Below are positions 1 to 12,499 of a stretch of DNA of 64,000 nucleotides, piece by piece. Origin of the DNA: Dermatemys mawii (taxonomy: Eukaryota > Chordata > Testudines > Dermatemydidae); assembly GCA_007922305.1 (NCBI GenBank), contig ML677341.1:67164409-67228408 (forward strand), written 5' to 3'. The stretch's first letter is position 1. Each line of letters opens with the position of its first letter. Made by a program: the position numbers and the translations under genes. The notes under the pieces were generated by a model, which saw nothing but the letters and a program-made list of their open reading frames with translations, made no database searches and was not told the origin of the DNA.

Positions 1-1172
1 TTCCAGTCTGTCAAATCTGCAGTGAAAGGGTTCTTAAAACAAACAAATTGTGCTGGGTCATCATCTGGGACTGCTATCTAGGGCAAAATATATACGTATG
101 GCAAAATGCAGATAAAACAGAGCAGGAGACATACAATTCTCCCCCAAGGAGTTCAGTCACAAACTTAATTAACACATTTTTTTAAGGAGCATCATCAGCA
201 TGGAAGAATGTCCTCTGCAATGATGGCCAAAGCATGAAGAGACATATGAATCTTTAGTTCATCTGGCACATAAATATCTTGCAACACCAGCTACAACAGT
301 GCCATACAAATGCCTATTCTCACTTTCTGGTGACATAGTAATTAAGAAGTGGGCAGCATTATCTCCCATAAATGTAAACAAACTTGTTTGTCTGAGCACT
401 TATCTGAACAAGAAGTAGGACTGAGTGGACTTGTAGGCTCTAAAGTTTTACATTGTTTTGTTTTTGAGTGCAGTTGTGTAACAAAACCCCCTACATTTAT
501 AAGTTGCATTGTCATGATAAAGAGATTGCACTACATTACTTGTATGAGGTGAATTGAAAAATATTGTTTCTTTTATCATTTTTACAGTGCAAATATTTAG
601 TAATAACAATAATAATATAAAGTGATCAGTGTACACTTTGTATAATGTGTTGTAATTGAAATCAATATATTTGAAAATGTAGAAAAACATCCAAAATATT
701 TAATAAATTTCAATTGGTATTGTATTGTTTAACAGTGCAATTGCAGTTAATTTTTTTCATCACAATTCATTATTTTGAGTTAATTGTGATTAATCGACAG
801 CCCTAGTTTTTAATATTCAAACCTTCTATTGTTTTGGGTTCTTTTTGTTTCAGATCTAATGCTGGTGAAGTGTACCAAGGCTATCATTCCTGGAGGTGGA
901 AGCCCTACATTTATTCATGGAGTAGGCACAGCATAGATGATAATAATTCCATCATATATAGAACCTATCATCTGAGAGTCTCAAAGCACTTTCAAAGTAG
1001 TTATTCTTGTTTTTCCTATAGGAAAAGTGAGGCTCAGAGATTAACTGGCTTGACTATGGGCCTGCAGCAGTTAGGAAAGGAATCCAGTTCTTTTGAGCTC
1101 TGCCAAGTGGTTTATACTTCCCACCAGTAAAATTCCCCCTCACCTCACCAATGCTGACATGGATGACCACCT

Positions 1173-1295
1173 TAGGGTGACCTGATGTCCCGATTTTATA
1201 TGGACAGTCCTGATTTTTGGGTCTTTTTCTTATATAGGCTCCTATTATCCCCTCACTCCATCACGATTTTTCACATTTGCTGTCTGGTCACCCTA
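1173..1295 (+). mobile_element. hAT-type MITE, TAGGGTGACC family, copy 1
   Basis: Starts TAGGGTGACCTGAT and ends GTCTGGTCACCCTA, so the termini are inverted repeats. The interior (bottom-strength match to the copies at 6746 and 11149) includes tttttcttatatagg. Flanking 8-mers gaccacct and gaaaacct match at 6 of 8 positions, a decayed target duplication. No coding capacity. Confidence 0.85.
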
Positions 1296-2404
1296 GAAAA
1301 CCTCCAGGTTTGAGGAGATGCAGAATTGGTACTATCTTTTCAATCCTTGATCTCTCTGCTGAGAATGCTAATTAGGATACAATTTAGTACCCTCTTGAGA
1401 TGTTCAATTTTGTAACATGGACACCTGCTTATTAGAAAGAAATTGGCTTATTATTTATTTAGATTTCACAGTGACTTAGCTCTGTTGAAGCTTGATTTTC
1501 ACTCCAATGACATATCAGTGATGTACTGTTTGTATTTTTAATTTAAGCAACTGGTATTCTTCTACACAGTCCAGTTTCTCACTTAAATTCAATGTCTATC
1601 TATTGAACCTGCAGAGACTCAATCTTCAGAAATGTTGTTTGTGGATATAAGTGTGATGACTTGTCATTCTGAGCAGGGTTGTAATGTGCAAGCAAGATGA
1701 CTCCCATTTAAAAGTAGAAAATGGGGTTATTGCTACTCCAAACTGAATGCTCAAATGAAAGGATGTCAAGAATAAATTAATTCAGTAAAAGTAACATATG
1801 CTGAGGACTGGGAAGCCAAATGTGACTGACTAACATTGGATGATTCAATTACATGTTCACCTTTCATCTCTACTTCACTACAGATATAGCAGGTATATGG
1901 GGAAATAACTCTCTCTAGACAGACTGTAGTGCCCTCCAGACTTAATATAGCCCTTCACCAGTTCTTTGTTTGTTATAATCAGATAAAATTTCTGCCTTGA
2001 AAATGATTTTGCTGTTTGGGAGGTATAATTATGTCTGTGGATTATATAATCCTAAATGATTCCAAGGTACTGGATGGCTCTGGGGAACTGTAATGAGATA
2101 TGGAGCTTTTCACTTCTAGGTCACCAATTAGCATAATTAATATGATTAATGCAATTTCCCGGCTCTGCCTGGTGAGATATGTGTAAGTAGGCTCTCTGCT
2201 AGTGGCAAATTCCTCAGCCTGTTTCATGGTCCTGGAGCTGTGGAAGGCATAGGCCCTACAGGTAAGATGCACAAATGGTGACTTCTAGCTGAGACAAGTT
2301 TAGCAGAGCATGTACTGGGGTAGCCAAGGAAAGACTATTTTTGGCTCACTTTTTAAAAAAGATAAGCCAAAACTAAATCAAGGAATTCTGTATCATTATA
2401 GATA

Positions 2405-2700
2405 GAACCCTGCCAAATTCATGGTCCATTTTGGTCAATTTCACAGTAATAGGATTTTAAAAATCCTAAATTTCATGATTTTAGCTATTTAAATATGAAA
2501 TGTTACAGTGTTGTAATTGTAGGGGTCCTGAGCCAAAAAGGATTTGTGGGGCAGTCGCAAGGTTATTGTAGCAGGGATTGCGTTACTCTGTGCCTTCCTT
2601 ACCCATACGCAAAGCACGCAGCTGCGTAGGGCACCAGGAGGGTAAAGCTTGTTGCTGTAGGAGATAGGGTTTTCTTGGGGGCCCACCCAAGACTGCAGAA
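2405..2700. mobile_element. composite fragment of reptilian DNA-transposon repeats
   Basis: The first part (ccaaattcatggtccatttt and onward to the ggggtcctgagcc stretch) resembles a widespread turtle nonautonomous repeat. It runs into a segment with gcaaagcacgcagctg, also present in the element at 18958-19295, which suggests recombination or nesting. Ends are not defined. Confidence 0.5.
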
Positions 2701-3791
2701 CAAAGTCCCATAGGAATCAAGGGCCATTATAAACCTCACCAGTTTCACTTCCAAGTACAAGGCTCATTTCTTCAACTGTCCTTCTCTAACAAACACAAAG
2801 GCATGTGTGTTCAGAACACGGCACTGCACACATTTCTGCCTCATAGGGAAAGAATGAGAAAGCAAACACATAGCAGATGCTAGGCACATAGCACTATTGG
2901 AAGACACTTAGATACTACAATGATGAGCATGGCATAAGAACCTATATAAAATAGAACCAAATCAGGATTTCTCCTATATCCTCACTTCAGTGATCTAAAA
3001 GCCTCCAACATTCAACCTCTGCTTGCAAAACCTTTCAATCGGAAGAAATCAGTTTTATTTCTCCCTCTAGAGTTCTTTGTTTTGCCATAAGAGGGCACTC
3101 TGGGATAACCACACAGAGCAGTGTTACCTTGTAGAAATGTGTTTTTGTTTGTTGAAAACCAAACCTATGAATTGATTAATTCTGCCAAGAAATGTCATGT
3201 CTTAAATTTAGAAGGAGTGTGTTATATTAACTAAATAAGTCCAGTGTAAAAGAGAGTGGTTTGAAATAAGAACAACAGGTGCCTGACTTTCCTAGCGGAC
3301 AAATGAAAATGAAGGGCTGAGCCCTGCACCTACAGAAGTCAAAGGCAAACTTCCATGTCCAATCCATAGAAATGAGATTGACCATTGCACAGGTGTATTC
3401 TTCAGTTAGAAATAATGATTAATATTTTCCCTTCAGAAGAAACACTATGTGGGCTAATGGACTGAGTCTGGGAGTGAAAGCGGGTCTCCATCTGTAAAGC
3501 AGATATGATACCTTACCTAAAAGGGATGGTGTCTGTTAGTTAATGCTTGTAAAGCCCTTTAAAAATACAGAGTCAGATTTGACTCTATAATTTGTCCCCT
3601 TTTTGCTGCTTTGGTAAATGGGGGAATCCCTAGGGAGCTGAGTCAGCATAGCAACTGTTTGCTACCATCCTCCCAGTCCTCAGCATAGAAGATGTGGCTG
3701 GGGAAAAGTGGGTGTAGCTAGAATGCCATTGCCTTCTGTTAATTTGTGGCTCCTGGAATAAAAATTTGGAGCTGGTGTCAATCATAGATCA

Positions 3792-4368
3792 GAGTGGGGT
3801 GGGCAAAGTATGACCTGCAGGCTGGATCCAGCTCACAAGCCATTTTAAGCTAGCCCGTGAGCTCTCACTAGGGTTTGCTCCGCTCCAGCGCTCCAGCTGG
3901 GGCACTGGGTTTGGAGCTGCACCACATGTCTCCCGAAAGCTGCAACATTGCCCCGCTTCAGCTTCTAAGTGCTCCAATGGCCCCCTCCAGTGCTCCAATG
4001 GAAGCTGCAGGGGCGGCGTGCAGAGCCACCTGGCTGCTCCTCCACATAGGAGCTGGAAAAGGGACATGCCACTGCTTCTTGAGGTAAGTGCCGCCTGGAG
4101 CCTGCATCCCTGAGCCTCTCCCCAAGCTCCAACCCCATGCCCCATCCCTGATCCCCCTCCTGCTCTCCAAACCCCTTGATCCTAGCCCACAGTACCATCC
4201 TGCACCCCAAACCTCTCATCCCCAGCCCCACTCCAGATACCACACCCCCAGCTGGAACCCTCCCTCTCTCCCACACCCAAACCCCAATTTTCTGAACATT
4301 CATGGCCCACCATACAATTTCTATTCCCAGATGTGGCCTTCAGGCCAAAAGGTTTGCCCATCCCCCGG
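3792..4368. mobile_element. hAT-like nonautonomous element
   Basis: The left end has ggtgggcaaag and the right end ggtttgcccatccc, inverted to each other. The last 80 bases are closely similar to the right end of the element at 52021-52621 (catggtccacc / catggcccacc, aggccaaaaggtttgccca), so they are one family. Flanking 8-mers atagatca and ttagagca agree at 6 of 8. The GC-rich middle produces spurious open frames on both strands. Confidence 0.7.
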
Positions 4369-5693
4369 TTAGAGCAATCCTGAGACTTCTCTCACTCATG
4401 CTAGGAGCCAAACCAACCCCAGGCTGGCCCCAGAATTGGAGGGTGGAGAATGAAAGATAGCATGAAGCCAGCATTTTCCCCTCTTTGACTCATGCACTGA
4501 AGCAGCTCAGCTAGACCCAAGAATCAGGGCCATGCAGTGCTATGTATTATTAGAGAACAAAACATTTTTTTCAGTACTAGCTTTATCGAAAACATGGTAC
4601 ATCTCATTCTCGTTAGCTCAACCAAAAATATTTTCTTCATGACACATTCCAAGGACAGCTGTTCTGGCAATAAAAGAAGAGGAGAATGCAAGTGTTGTCT
4701 GTGTCCTGCAAGCCCCCTGTAGGATGAAGATAATGCGTCTTGGTTTCCTCCGAAAAGGGACATGCTAAGGGAGACAAGCAGTAAATGCTGCCAGTAATTC
4801 TGGGACTCTGATGTCCTGAAGCAGGTTTCTCTTCAAAAGACCGTGGCAAAGAGGGAGATCTGGTGCCTAGTCTCCAGTTGCAGACCAGGCATCCACTCTC
4901 ACGGAAGTCAAGAAGTGAGGTTTTGTAGCCTGTGTTACATCATGAGAGGTCAGAGTAGACTCCAATGATCGTAATTTGATGCTCTTTGGCCTAAAACCTG
5001 TATATCCATGAATGGAGTTACTTTTATCCTGCTGTGGGAGAATTTGGCTCTAGATGTTGAAGAAAAAATCTATGTGTCCAATACATGGAAGAAATCGTTA
5101 AAGAATGGTGCATCTTTATGCCATATAATCTTACTTATTGTCCCACTGTCACTGAAGCCGAAGGTATCTGTTAAATAAGCGTCACTGGTGTAAACTAAGT
5201 ATTTCTGGTTGAGTGAACTTGGAAGCTGGCCTGACCAGCACAGTCTGTGTTAGAACATCAAAGTCTGTGGGAAGTCTTGGTTCAGAACCAACTCTAATTT
5301 TAATTGTGCCTTCTGTGTTTCTCAAATTTCAGAAAGGTTTGGTAATGAGAATATGGTGACATATTAATTTTTCTTTTCTCTTTCCCATCTCTATTTCTGA
5401 CAAGCACATTACTCAAACATGTACAGTGTATATTATTCCTGGCAAGATTCTTGAGATGCATCACCATAGTAATTAAACAAGAGAGGCCCATGCCACTGGT
5501 TTGTTTTTTTCCTTAAATTGTCCCTAAATCTATGCTTCATAGGTTGTTAGCAAGATAGGTTTATTCTAATCTCACTAATGACCTCTGAATCTTAGCTATA
5601 GGGATAATTTATTTAAAAGGTCAGTTTTTATGATAAAATATAGTAATTTAGAACTGGCTGACTATAGACAGGACTACAAGTCCTCTGAGGCTA

Positions 5694-5880
5694 TGTCTAC
5701 AGGAGAGTTTATGTCAGCATAACTTATGTCGTCACAGAACTACACAGACATAAGTGCAGGTGTGGACAGCGCGATGTCAGTGGGAGAGCTTCTCCCATCG
5801 ACATCGCTGCCGCTGCTCGCGCAGGCCAGAGCAGTTAAACTGATGGGAGAGCTCTTTCCTGTCAGCAGTACACCTGTAAG
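5694..5880. mobile_element. truncated MITE (ggctatgtctaca family)
   Basis: Begins ggctatgtctacagga, the end sequence of a PIF/Harbinger-like turtle MITE also seen at 47487-47725. It continues with internal palindromic AGAGCT/GGGAGA segments. A matching right terminus was not found, so it is called partial. Confidence 0.5.
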
Positions 5881-6745
5881 CTCTCTAATGTAGCTGTAGC
5901 CTTAGGCACAATGCCCTCAGAAGTACAATGCAGCTCCAATTCTTCTACCCATTGTTGTCTCCTGATGGCACAATCTGGCCCACAGAAAATAGAATGGAAT
6001 GTTAAAGACAACCCGCCTGATTTTGCTCTCACCAGTTTTACCTCTACGGACATAAGTGGAATTATCTCCCATTTACACTGAAAAGGGCTCAATGGCGCAG
6101 TCACACCTTTGTATCTTGTTAACCCTTTTGGTTATGGTGCTATCGTAAAGGATTTGGGTTCCTTTGCTCTGTGACTGAGCTTCCAAGAGGAAATTACCAA
6201 ATAGCCGAGTTAGAGGAGCTAGTTAATATCTTTCCTTCTCTTTGCATATTATTCCAGAGCCAAGGTTCTTAGAGGAGGTTTGTTATTTCACTAGAGCGAC
6301 CATTTGAGCTTGAGATGTGCCCTATTTACCAGATATTTGGGAAACACGATATCCCCATTTTTGGATAGCAGTCACATATTCAAACACATGAAAGGCTGAA
6401 TTGTCCTCTCAGTTATACTGGTGTGGTCCCACCCAAGTCAATAGGGCTGCCCGGGTAACTAAAAGGAGAATTTGGCCCAAACACACTCGTATAATGTAAT
6501 CAGCTAGCATGAACCCTGCACCTAGGTAGTATCTCATTGCCTTCCAGGCCTGTGTACAGCATGTCCAATGCTTGACATTTAGGGGTGTGATCTGCTAGCA
6601 CTGCTTTACCTTGCAATCCAAGCATCCAGCTGAGCTAGTCTTGGCTCAGGGCTTGAGTGTGGAGGCAAAGGTGGTTTTAAGCCATCATTAGGCTTCTCCT
6701 CCCACACAGGCTTATTGCTGGCTCCAAAGAGTAGTCACCAGAGGG

Positions 6746-6869
6746 CAGGGTGACCAGATGTCCTGATTTTATAGGGACAGTCCCATCTTTTGAGTTTTTT
6801 TCTTATATAAGCTCCTATTATCCCCCACCCCCTGTCCCAATTTGTCACACTTGCTGTCTGGTCCCCCTA
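6746..6869 (+). mobile_element. hAT-type MITE, TAGGGTGACC family, copy 2
   Basis: Starts cAGGGTGACCAGATGTCC and ends GTCTGGTCCCCCTA. It is colinear with copies 1 and 3. Flanks ccagaggg and ccagagag match at 7 of 8 positions, consistent with an 8-bp hAT target duplication. Confidence 0.88.
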
Positions 6870-8019
6870 CCAGAGAGGTAGTGCGCCAGCCATGGCCCTG
6901 CTGTGCCTCACTCGAGGCTACAGGGAGCGTGGTAGAGGTTCTATGCCATTGAGAAGATTTCCTTATGTAAGAGCAGTCATCAGCTGGCGGATCAGGCCAG
7001 TTTTCATTCTGCTTTGTGGGGCTGTAGTGAGGAAAAGCAGAGCTCACAAGGGCCAGCATCTGGTCCTGAGTGTTTACTCCAAGGAAAAGATTTTGATGAA
7101 AAAAATAGGACTTGTTAATATTAAATGTCTTTTGAGCTGCCTTATTTGCTACATATAATAAGGCTATGAATAACATCTCATTAAATGTACGTTTCTGCCA
7201 ACATAACAAGCCCTTACCTGTAATTGTGCGTGAAGCACAAATAACCTTAAGGCATCATACTTGAAGGAGAAATTCCAGTCCCTTGCATAAGGTATTAACA
7301 TTTTTAGTGTCCATTTAACACATCTGATGCATTATTAACAATGTAGGCACCGGTTGGCTTGATTTATGATCATTAAGAGGCAGTCGGGAAAACTTCAACT
7401 TTAATTTTATGACTTTTAAATGTGCATCCTGTGTTGAAATCTGTTGGCATAAGAGAAGACTTTGAGAAGTTGGCTGGAAGAGCAGGATTTCATCATTAGT
7501 CAATTGGAAAGTTCTAGGCACAGAGACGTATCTTGCAGTTCTTCCTAAGCAGGGCCATGTCTGTGTCAGCATATTTCTGGAGTCATCAAATTTCAAACAT
7601 ACTGGGCACCAGCAAGAATATAAGCCATTCAATAGCCCTGACACCACCTTTGGGACAGCGAGTCCCAGAGTTCCTGATGCGGATAGGTTTCATGGGAAAC
7701 CAGAAATGGCAAGGCGGTTCTTAGGGTAGTCTGGACTTAACCCATTTAAGGCCTTAGGCCAGATCTCCACATGGCTGCTTTGTCCAGCTCTGGCTACACT
7801 AAGTGGCAGCACAAAAAGTGAGAGCTCCCTACTTGGGCTTCCCTTGGCACAGAGTAGTTCTTTGCTGGCTTCCAGCTGGCCTGTGTCCTCCCTGTCCCCT
7901 AACCCCACAGCTCCTAGTGTAGGAAGGTGTCGGGGCAGTGAGGGATGGGGAAGGGGCATGGCTGGAGCAAACTGTGCTCCAGAAATCCCCAACCGAGGGG
8001 GCAGCCCCCCGAGCACTTT

Positions 8020-8325
8020 TACTAGCCAGTGTATTTGATGTTACATCTACGCAGCAGTGGTGACGTGTGATTCCTGGCTTGCGCAGACAGACGCGTGCGA
8101 CTTCTGTTCCAGTGAACATGCTAAAAATAGCAGTGTGGCGGCAGCAGCTTAGGCTAGTTGTCCGAGTACAAAGCCACTGGACCCCGGGTACGTACGCGGG
8201 CAGCTAGCCTGAGCCATGGCCCATGGTGCTGCAGCCACAAGCATCCTACCTCGAGCAGAGCTAGCCTGTGTTTGTCTACCCAGGCTGGGGGTTCATGCTT
8301 CCCAGCCGCTGTGTAGACATACTCT
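8020..8325. mobile_element. MITE-like fragment
   Basis: Contains ctaaaaatagcagtgtgg and an end with gtgtagacatactctgagg, both shared in style with the MITEs near 34700 and 62550. Boundaries are approximate and no target duplication was identified. Confidence 0.4.
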
Positions 8326-11148
8326 GAGGCTGATGATGCAGGGCCAGTGTAGAAATGGTCCAAGGCTAAGAGAGTGACAACCAGCTCCTTTGCTCCCCGC
8401 TCCCCGCTCTTCTTTAATCTCAAGTGAGAATCTGACCCTTTCTGCTGAGTGACTGGTACGTGAACATCATCCAGCCATTGCCAGGCAGCCAATTCAAAAC
8501 ACAGGGGTGAGGTGCTCCCGTTGGGTCACCTTATTAAGAAAGTAGGAGGCTGTGTTCTGAACTTGCTGGCATCTCCAAATGGCTTTCAGAGTCAGGCCCT
8601 GCTGTACTTGTACTGGGTAGGCCCACAGGTGTGAGGGAGGAATGAAGCGATAGAGAATGGGCGTCCCCATTGCCTGGCCCCTCTCCTGTCCCTTCTGGCT
8701 CTTGGTGCTTGAACCCCGTAGAGGGGCTTCTATGGGACCAGGGAGTGAAAAGGAAGAGTACTGTCAAGGTATCATGTCTTTCTGCCCCCAGCTGGAGCTA
8801 CAAGAGAAGCAGGCCTATATTTGTGAATTCATTCATTCCCGAAGTCAGGCTTCATTTCAGACTTCCTGTAGAGATCTAGTTAGGGGACATGGCATGTTAG
8901 CACAGTTACAGTGTAGTGGGTTCATTAAAAAATACTTTAATACTTAACATGCAAAGAAGAGTGATGCTTTTTCTTGCGGTACATATTTGTAGCAAGGTTC
9001 TCACCAAAAAGAGAGCTGGAGCAATAATGTCTGACCATGACAACAGTAGAATAGTGACCAACAGCGGGAGGAGCAGTGCTGAAGTTCAGCAAAACAAAAT
9101 TTACTTGGCAAGAACAAGAGAACTGAGGCTTTTCAGGAATCCTTGCAAATGCTAATAAGGTCTCTTGAACTATGTTTGCTTTTTTTTTTTATCTGGGAAA
9201 TCTTCCTCCTTAATATTGGCCACATATATTTAATTATTTAAAAATAAAATCCAAGATTGCAGTGGAGAGGGCACATTTAAATTGGACTACAGTTTGTATC
9301 GGTTTTAGAAAAATTGCCCCTTACTTTTACCTAGGTGAGCTTTCCATTCTGAGGAGTAGATGCCAGAAATCAGTGTTTCTATTTGCATTTTTGAACTATA
9401 CTGCCATGGAGATGGGGGCACCTCATTTGCATCCATTTTTCTCAGTGTTGTGTGAATGTGAATGAAATACATTTGCAATGTGTAAATAGTTGACTCAAAG
9501 CACCAGCTCTGTTCGCATGAATAGGTCTTTTAAGCTTCTCTGCCCTTTCTGCCCCATGGTTGCATAGATAAATAAAGAAAAGGCCTTATTATTTTTGTGG
9601 TGGCTTAATTTAAAGATCTTCGCTAAACCAACTATAAACTAAGCCTTCCCACATGTACCCTATCACTTTCTGCTCCTTAAATGGCTTGGCACAAATTATA
9701 TAAATAACCCCATGAAAGAACACTATTTTGAGGGTGTGTTAAAACTAGACATGCGCTTACGTCCCAACAACAACAGGGTCTTTCCCAGACATGGAACATG
9801 AAATCTCCCAGCTGATGGGCTACAGCCTCCTTACTGGTATAATTAGATGGATGGAGCTTTTATCCTGTGATTTATTTTCTTTTTCAGAAGCAGAAATCCC
9901 ACAAAAAAGGGAAGATAATCTGCAAAGAATTCCCACAGAAAAGCACTTTAAAATCTTGCTGTTTTGAAAATGTTCAATGGGGACATAATTATTTGTGGTG
10001 CAACAAAACAGAACAAAAAAAGAACCCAACTGAAAACTGAACTATTTCAACTCTTCCAACTCGATAAGCTGCGCTTCTTTTCTTGGCTCTTATTTAGGAT
10101 TAGTAATTGCCATACAGTGGAACCTGCTTATAGTAAATTTTAGGGGGAAATTCCACGTCTAGTGATGTGGAGTCAAAGTCACCAATGTCTTCTGTGCATT
10201 GCTATGTGCAGTTCTGATTATAATTACTTTCTATGTACAGAGCCAAATTTTGCTCTCAGTTACAACAATTGGACAACCCTCATTAACTTGAAAGAAGTTG
10301 AATGGGGGTAATGAAAATTGCATTTTGCCAATATTGGATATGCGTAGTGGTCCCTTCCAGCCTTACATTTCTGTGACTCTAGAACCACTTTCTGAAGTAA
10401 GCTATTGGCATAAATTCTCCATTGCTTTAAATGGGTAAAACATCACTGACGTCAATGGAGCTGCACCCATTTGCAGAAGTAGAGAATGTGGCAAATATAT
10501 GTATTAAAAATAACCCTATTAGGCAGGAGTTTGCAAATGTTTCTTTCAAACATGGACCCTGCTTCCATGATTCATGCCTTTGTCACCTCTAGGCCTACAG
10601 CATGTGCGCTCCTGGGACTACCGCTTAGCTCTATCTGTTTAAGTGAATTAAGGGAAATTTTTGTTCCCTTCTATGTAGACAGACACAGAGCATCTAGCCG
10701 GGTGGGTTCTGCTGCTGGTTTTCTATGTTATTAAAATGGTTTTCTACTGCATCTTATTGTCATGGATTGTATTTCTGATATTTTGTTATGACAATTAGAG
10801 TCTGGGATAAGGCATTTTTGTATATTTTGAATTGAAACATATAAAAGAAAATAACATTCTCTTTCAATGATAAATGCCTGTTTTTTTAACATAGAAAGGA
10901 CTCATATAGGCACTAATTTAAAATCTTAGAAGTAGAGGCTATTTTACTTTGATGTTCTTGTCCCATATATTTAAATTGCTAGGGAGAGGAGATATTTCAG
11001 AGATGCAGATGTTCATTAGGTCAAAGATACTTGTACTTCTCCCAGTGCATTGTTACTTTTTCACTCTCAGAGGCGAGGTACAGCCCATATCGAAAACAAC
11101 CTGCTATTCTGGAAAGTGTCCAGAGTTGTGAAACAAGTCTGTCTGACT

Positions 11149-11283
11149 GAGGGTGACCAGATGTCCTGATTTTATAGGGACAGTCCTGATTTTGGGGGCT
11201 TTTTCTTATATAGGTTCCTATATAGGCTCCTAATACTCCCCACCCCTGTCCCGATTTTTTATAGTTGCTATCTGGTCACCCTA
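11149..11283 (+). mobile_element. hAT-type MITE, TAGGGTGACC family, copy 3
   Basis: Starts gAGGGTGACCAGATGTCC and ends ATCTGGTCACCCTA. It is flanked by perfect 8-bp direct repeats gtctgact (11141-11148 and 11284-11291). An internal short duplication (ttcctatatagg / ctcctaa) makes it slightly longer than its sisters. Confidence 0.92.
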
Positions 11284-12296
11284 GTCTGACTCAGGTCCTT
11301 TGATGCCCTGTAAAGCATTGTGATTGCTGTAGGCCCGTGTTTTGGAGATGAGAATCAAGGCTTGGTGTTCATTTACTGTGGAACTGAATGGCCCATGCAT
11401 AGCGCTTTTCCCCCCTCCCTCCCAGCGCTTGTGCCACGAAACAGCTATTTTTGCGGCAAGCCTAGGAGGAAAGGGAGAGGAGGGGGAACACTGCCCACTC
11501 GGGGGAGGAGGTGGGGATAGGGCGGGAATTTGGGGAGGGGTCCAATGGGGCAGGGAGGAAATAGAGTTTGGATGGGGACTTTGGGGCAGGAGTGGAGTTG
11601 GGACGGGTGCAAGCACTCACCAGTGCCTAGAAAAGTTGGTGCCTGCGTGCATGTGGCATTTTTTCCTCGAGATTGAACTCAGACACTTCCAATGTACTTC
11701 ATCCCCCCAGATGTTGCCTGTGGATATGTAACCAATGCTCTGCAGAGAGAACACTTGTGCCTACATGTTGAGCCAAACCATTTGAGAATGCTCATTATTG
11801 TACAATAATTGTGATTGGCTTGTTTCAATTCAAGTCTCTTCATCAACAGGCATATTTAATAATGTTAAGTGAGTTAAAATAGCCAAAGTTAAATCTGTTT
11901 CTATGCTATGCTCTCACATCAGATTGCAAACCTGCAATGCCACCCTGAAGGAGCTTTTCTGGGAAGGCTTTGATGTCCTGGTTCACCAAGGTCCCAGAAT
12001 AATGGTGTGCAAACGAAATTAAAAAACGTGAAATGACCACACCAGAACTGATCTAACATTTCCCAGGAAAGAGAGAAATGCAAAAAATTTCTGAATCTGC
12101 TCACAAATTCCCAGAGACACAAGGGGAAGAGGGAGTGTATTTTCTGGGTGGCACAGACAGTGACTTACACTGGCAAAATGTGCAGGGTCTTTTTTTACTA
12201 GTTTGGTTAAAAATGGAGAAGGAATGTGAGTAGTCAGTGTATGAGAATTGGTGACCGAAGATTTCAAAGGATGTGCCTAAAGGTAGGCACCGATGG

Positions 12297-12499
12297 GCAG
12301 ATTTTCAAAGGTATTTGGGCACCTAAAGATGCAGATAGGCACCTAGTGAGATTTACAAACATACCTAACCAAGGTTAGATACCTGACTCTCATTGAAGTC
12401 AATGGGAGTTAGGCACCTAAGCAGGTCAGGAGCTTTTGAAAAGCCCACTAAGCACCAATCTGCATCTTTAGACACTTACGTACCTTTGAAAATTGGACC
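12297..12499. repeat. long inverted-repeat element
   Basis: About 50-bp near-perfect inverted arms: the left arm contains attttcaaaggtatttgg and aaagatgcagat, and the right arm carries their reverse complements atctgcatcttt and acctttgaaaatt. The centre contains cattgaagtcaatggg, itself a small palindrome. A related fragment lies near 63110-63380. The structure is that of a nonautonomous DNA element; I do not assign a superfamily. Confidence 0.7.

Larger units (their letters stand above)
1..12296. other. downstream flank of NTN4, outer part (no gene recognised)
   Basis: Open frames here are short and have no recognisable domains. Identified content is limited to three copies of a hAT MITE (1173, 6746, 11149), a hAT-like element at 3792-4368, transposon fragments near 2405-2700, 5694-5880 and 8020-8325, and MIR-like SINE traces such as 3485-3560. 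From human synteny as I remember it, USP44 would be the next gene downstream of NTN4, but nothing in this window shows it. Confidence 0.75.

Noticed and set aside
834..1130. 98-codon plus-strand frame near the window start
   Set aside because: No known domain, and flanking AT-rich DNA shows no supporting exon structure. A chance frame is the simplest reading.
3789..4372. Several overlapping frames of up to 118 codons on both strands
   Set aside because: All fall inside the hAT-like element 3792-4368, and the same sequence recurs at 52021-52621.
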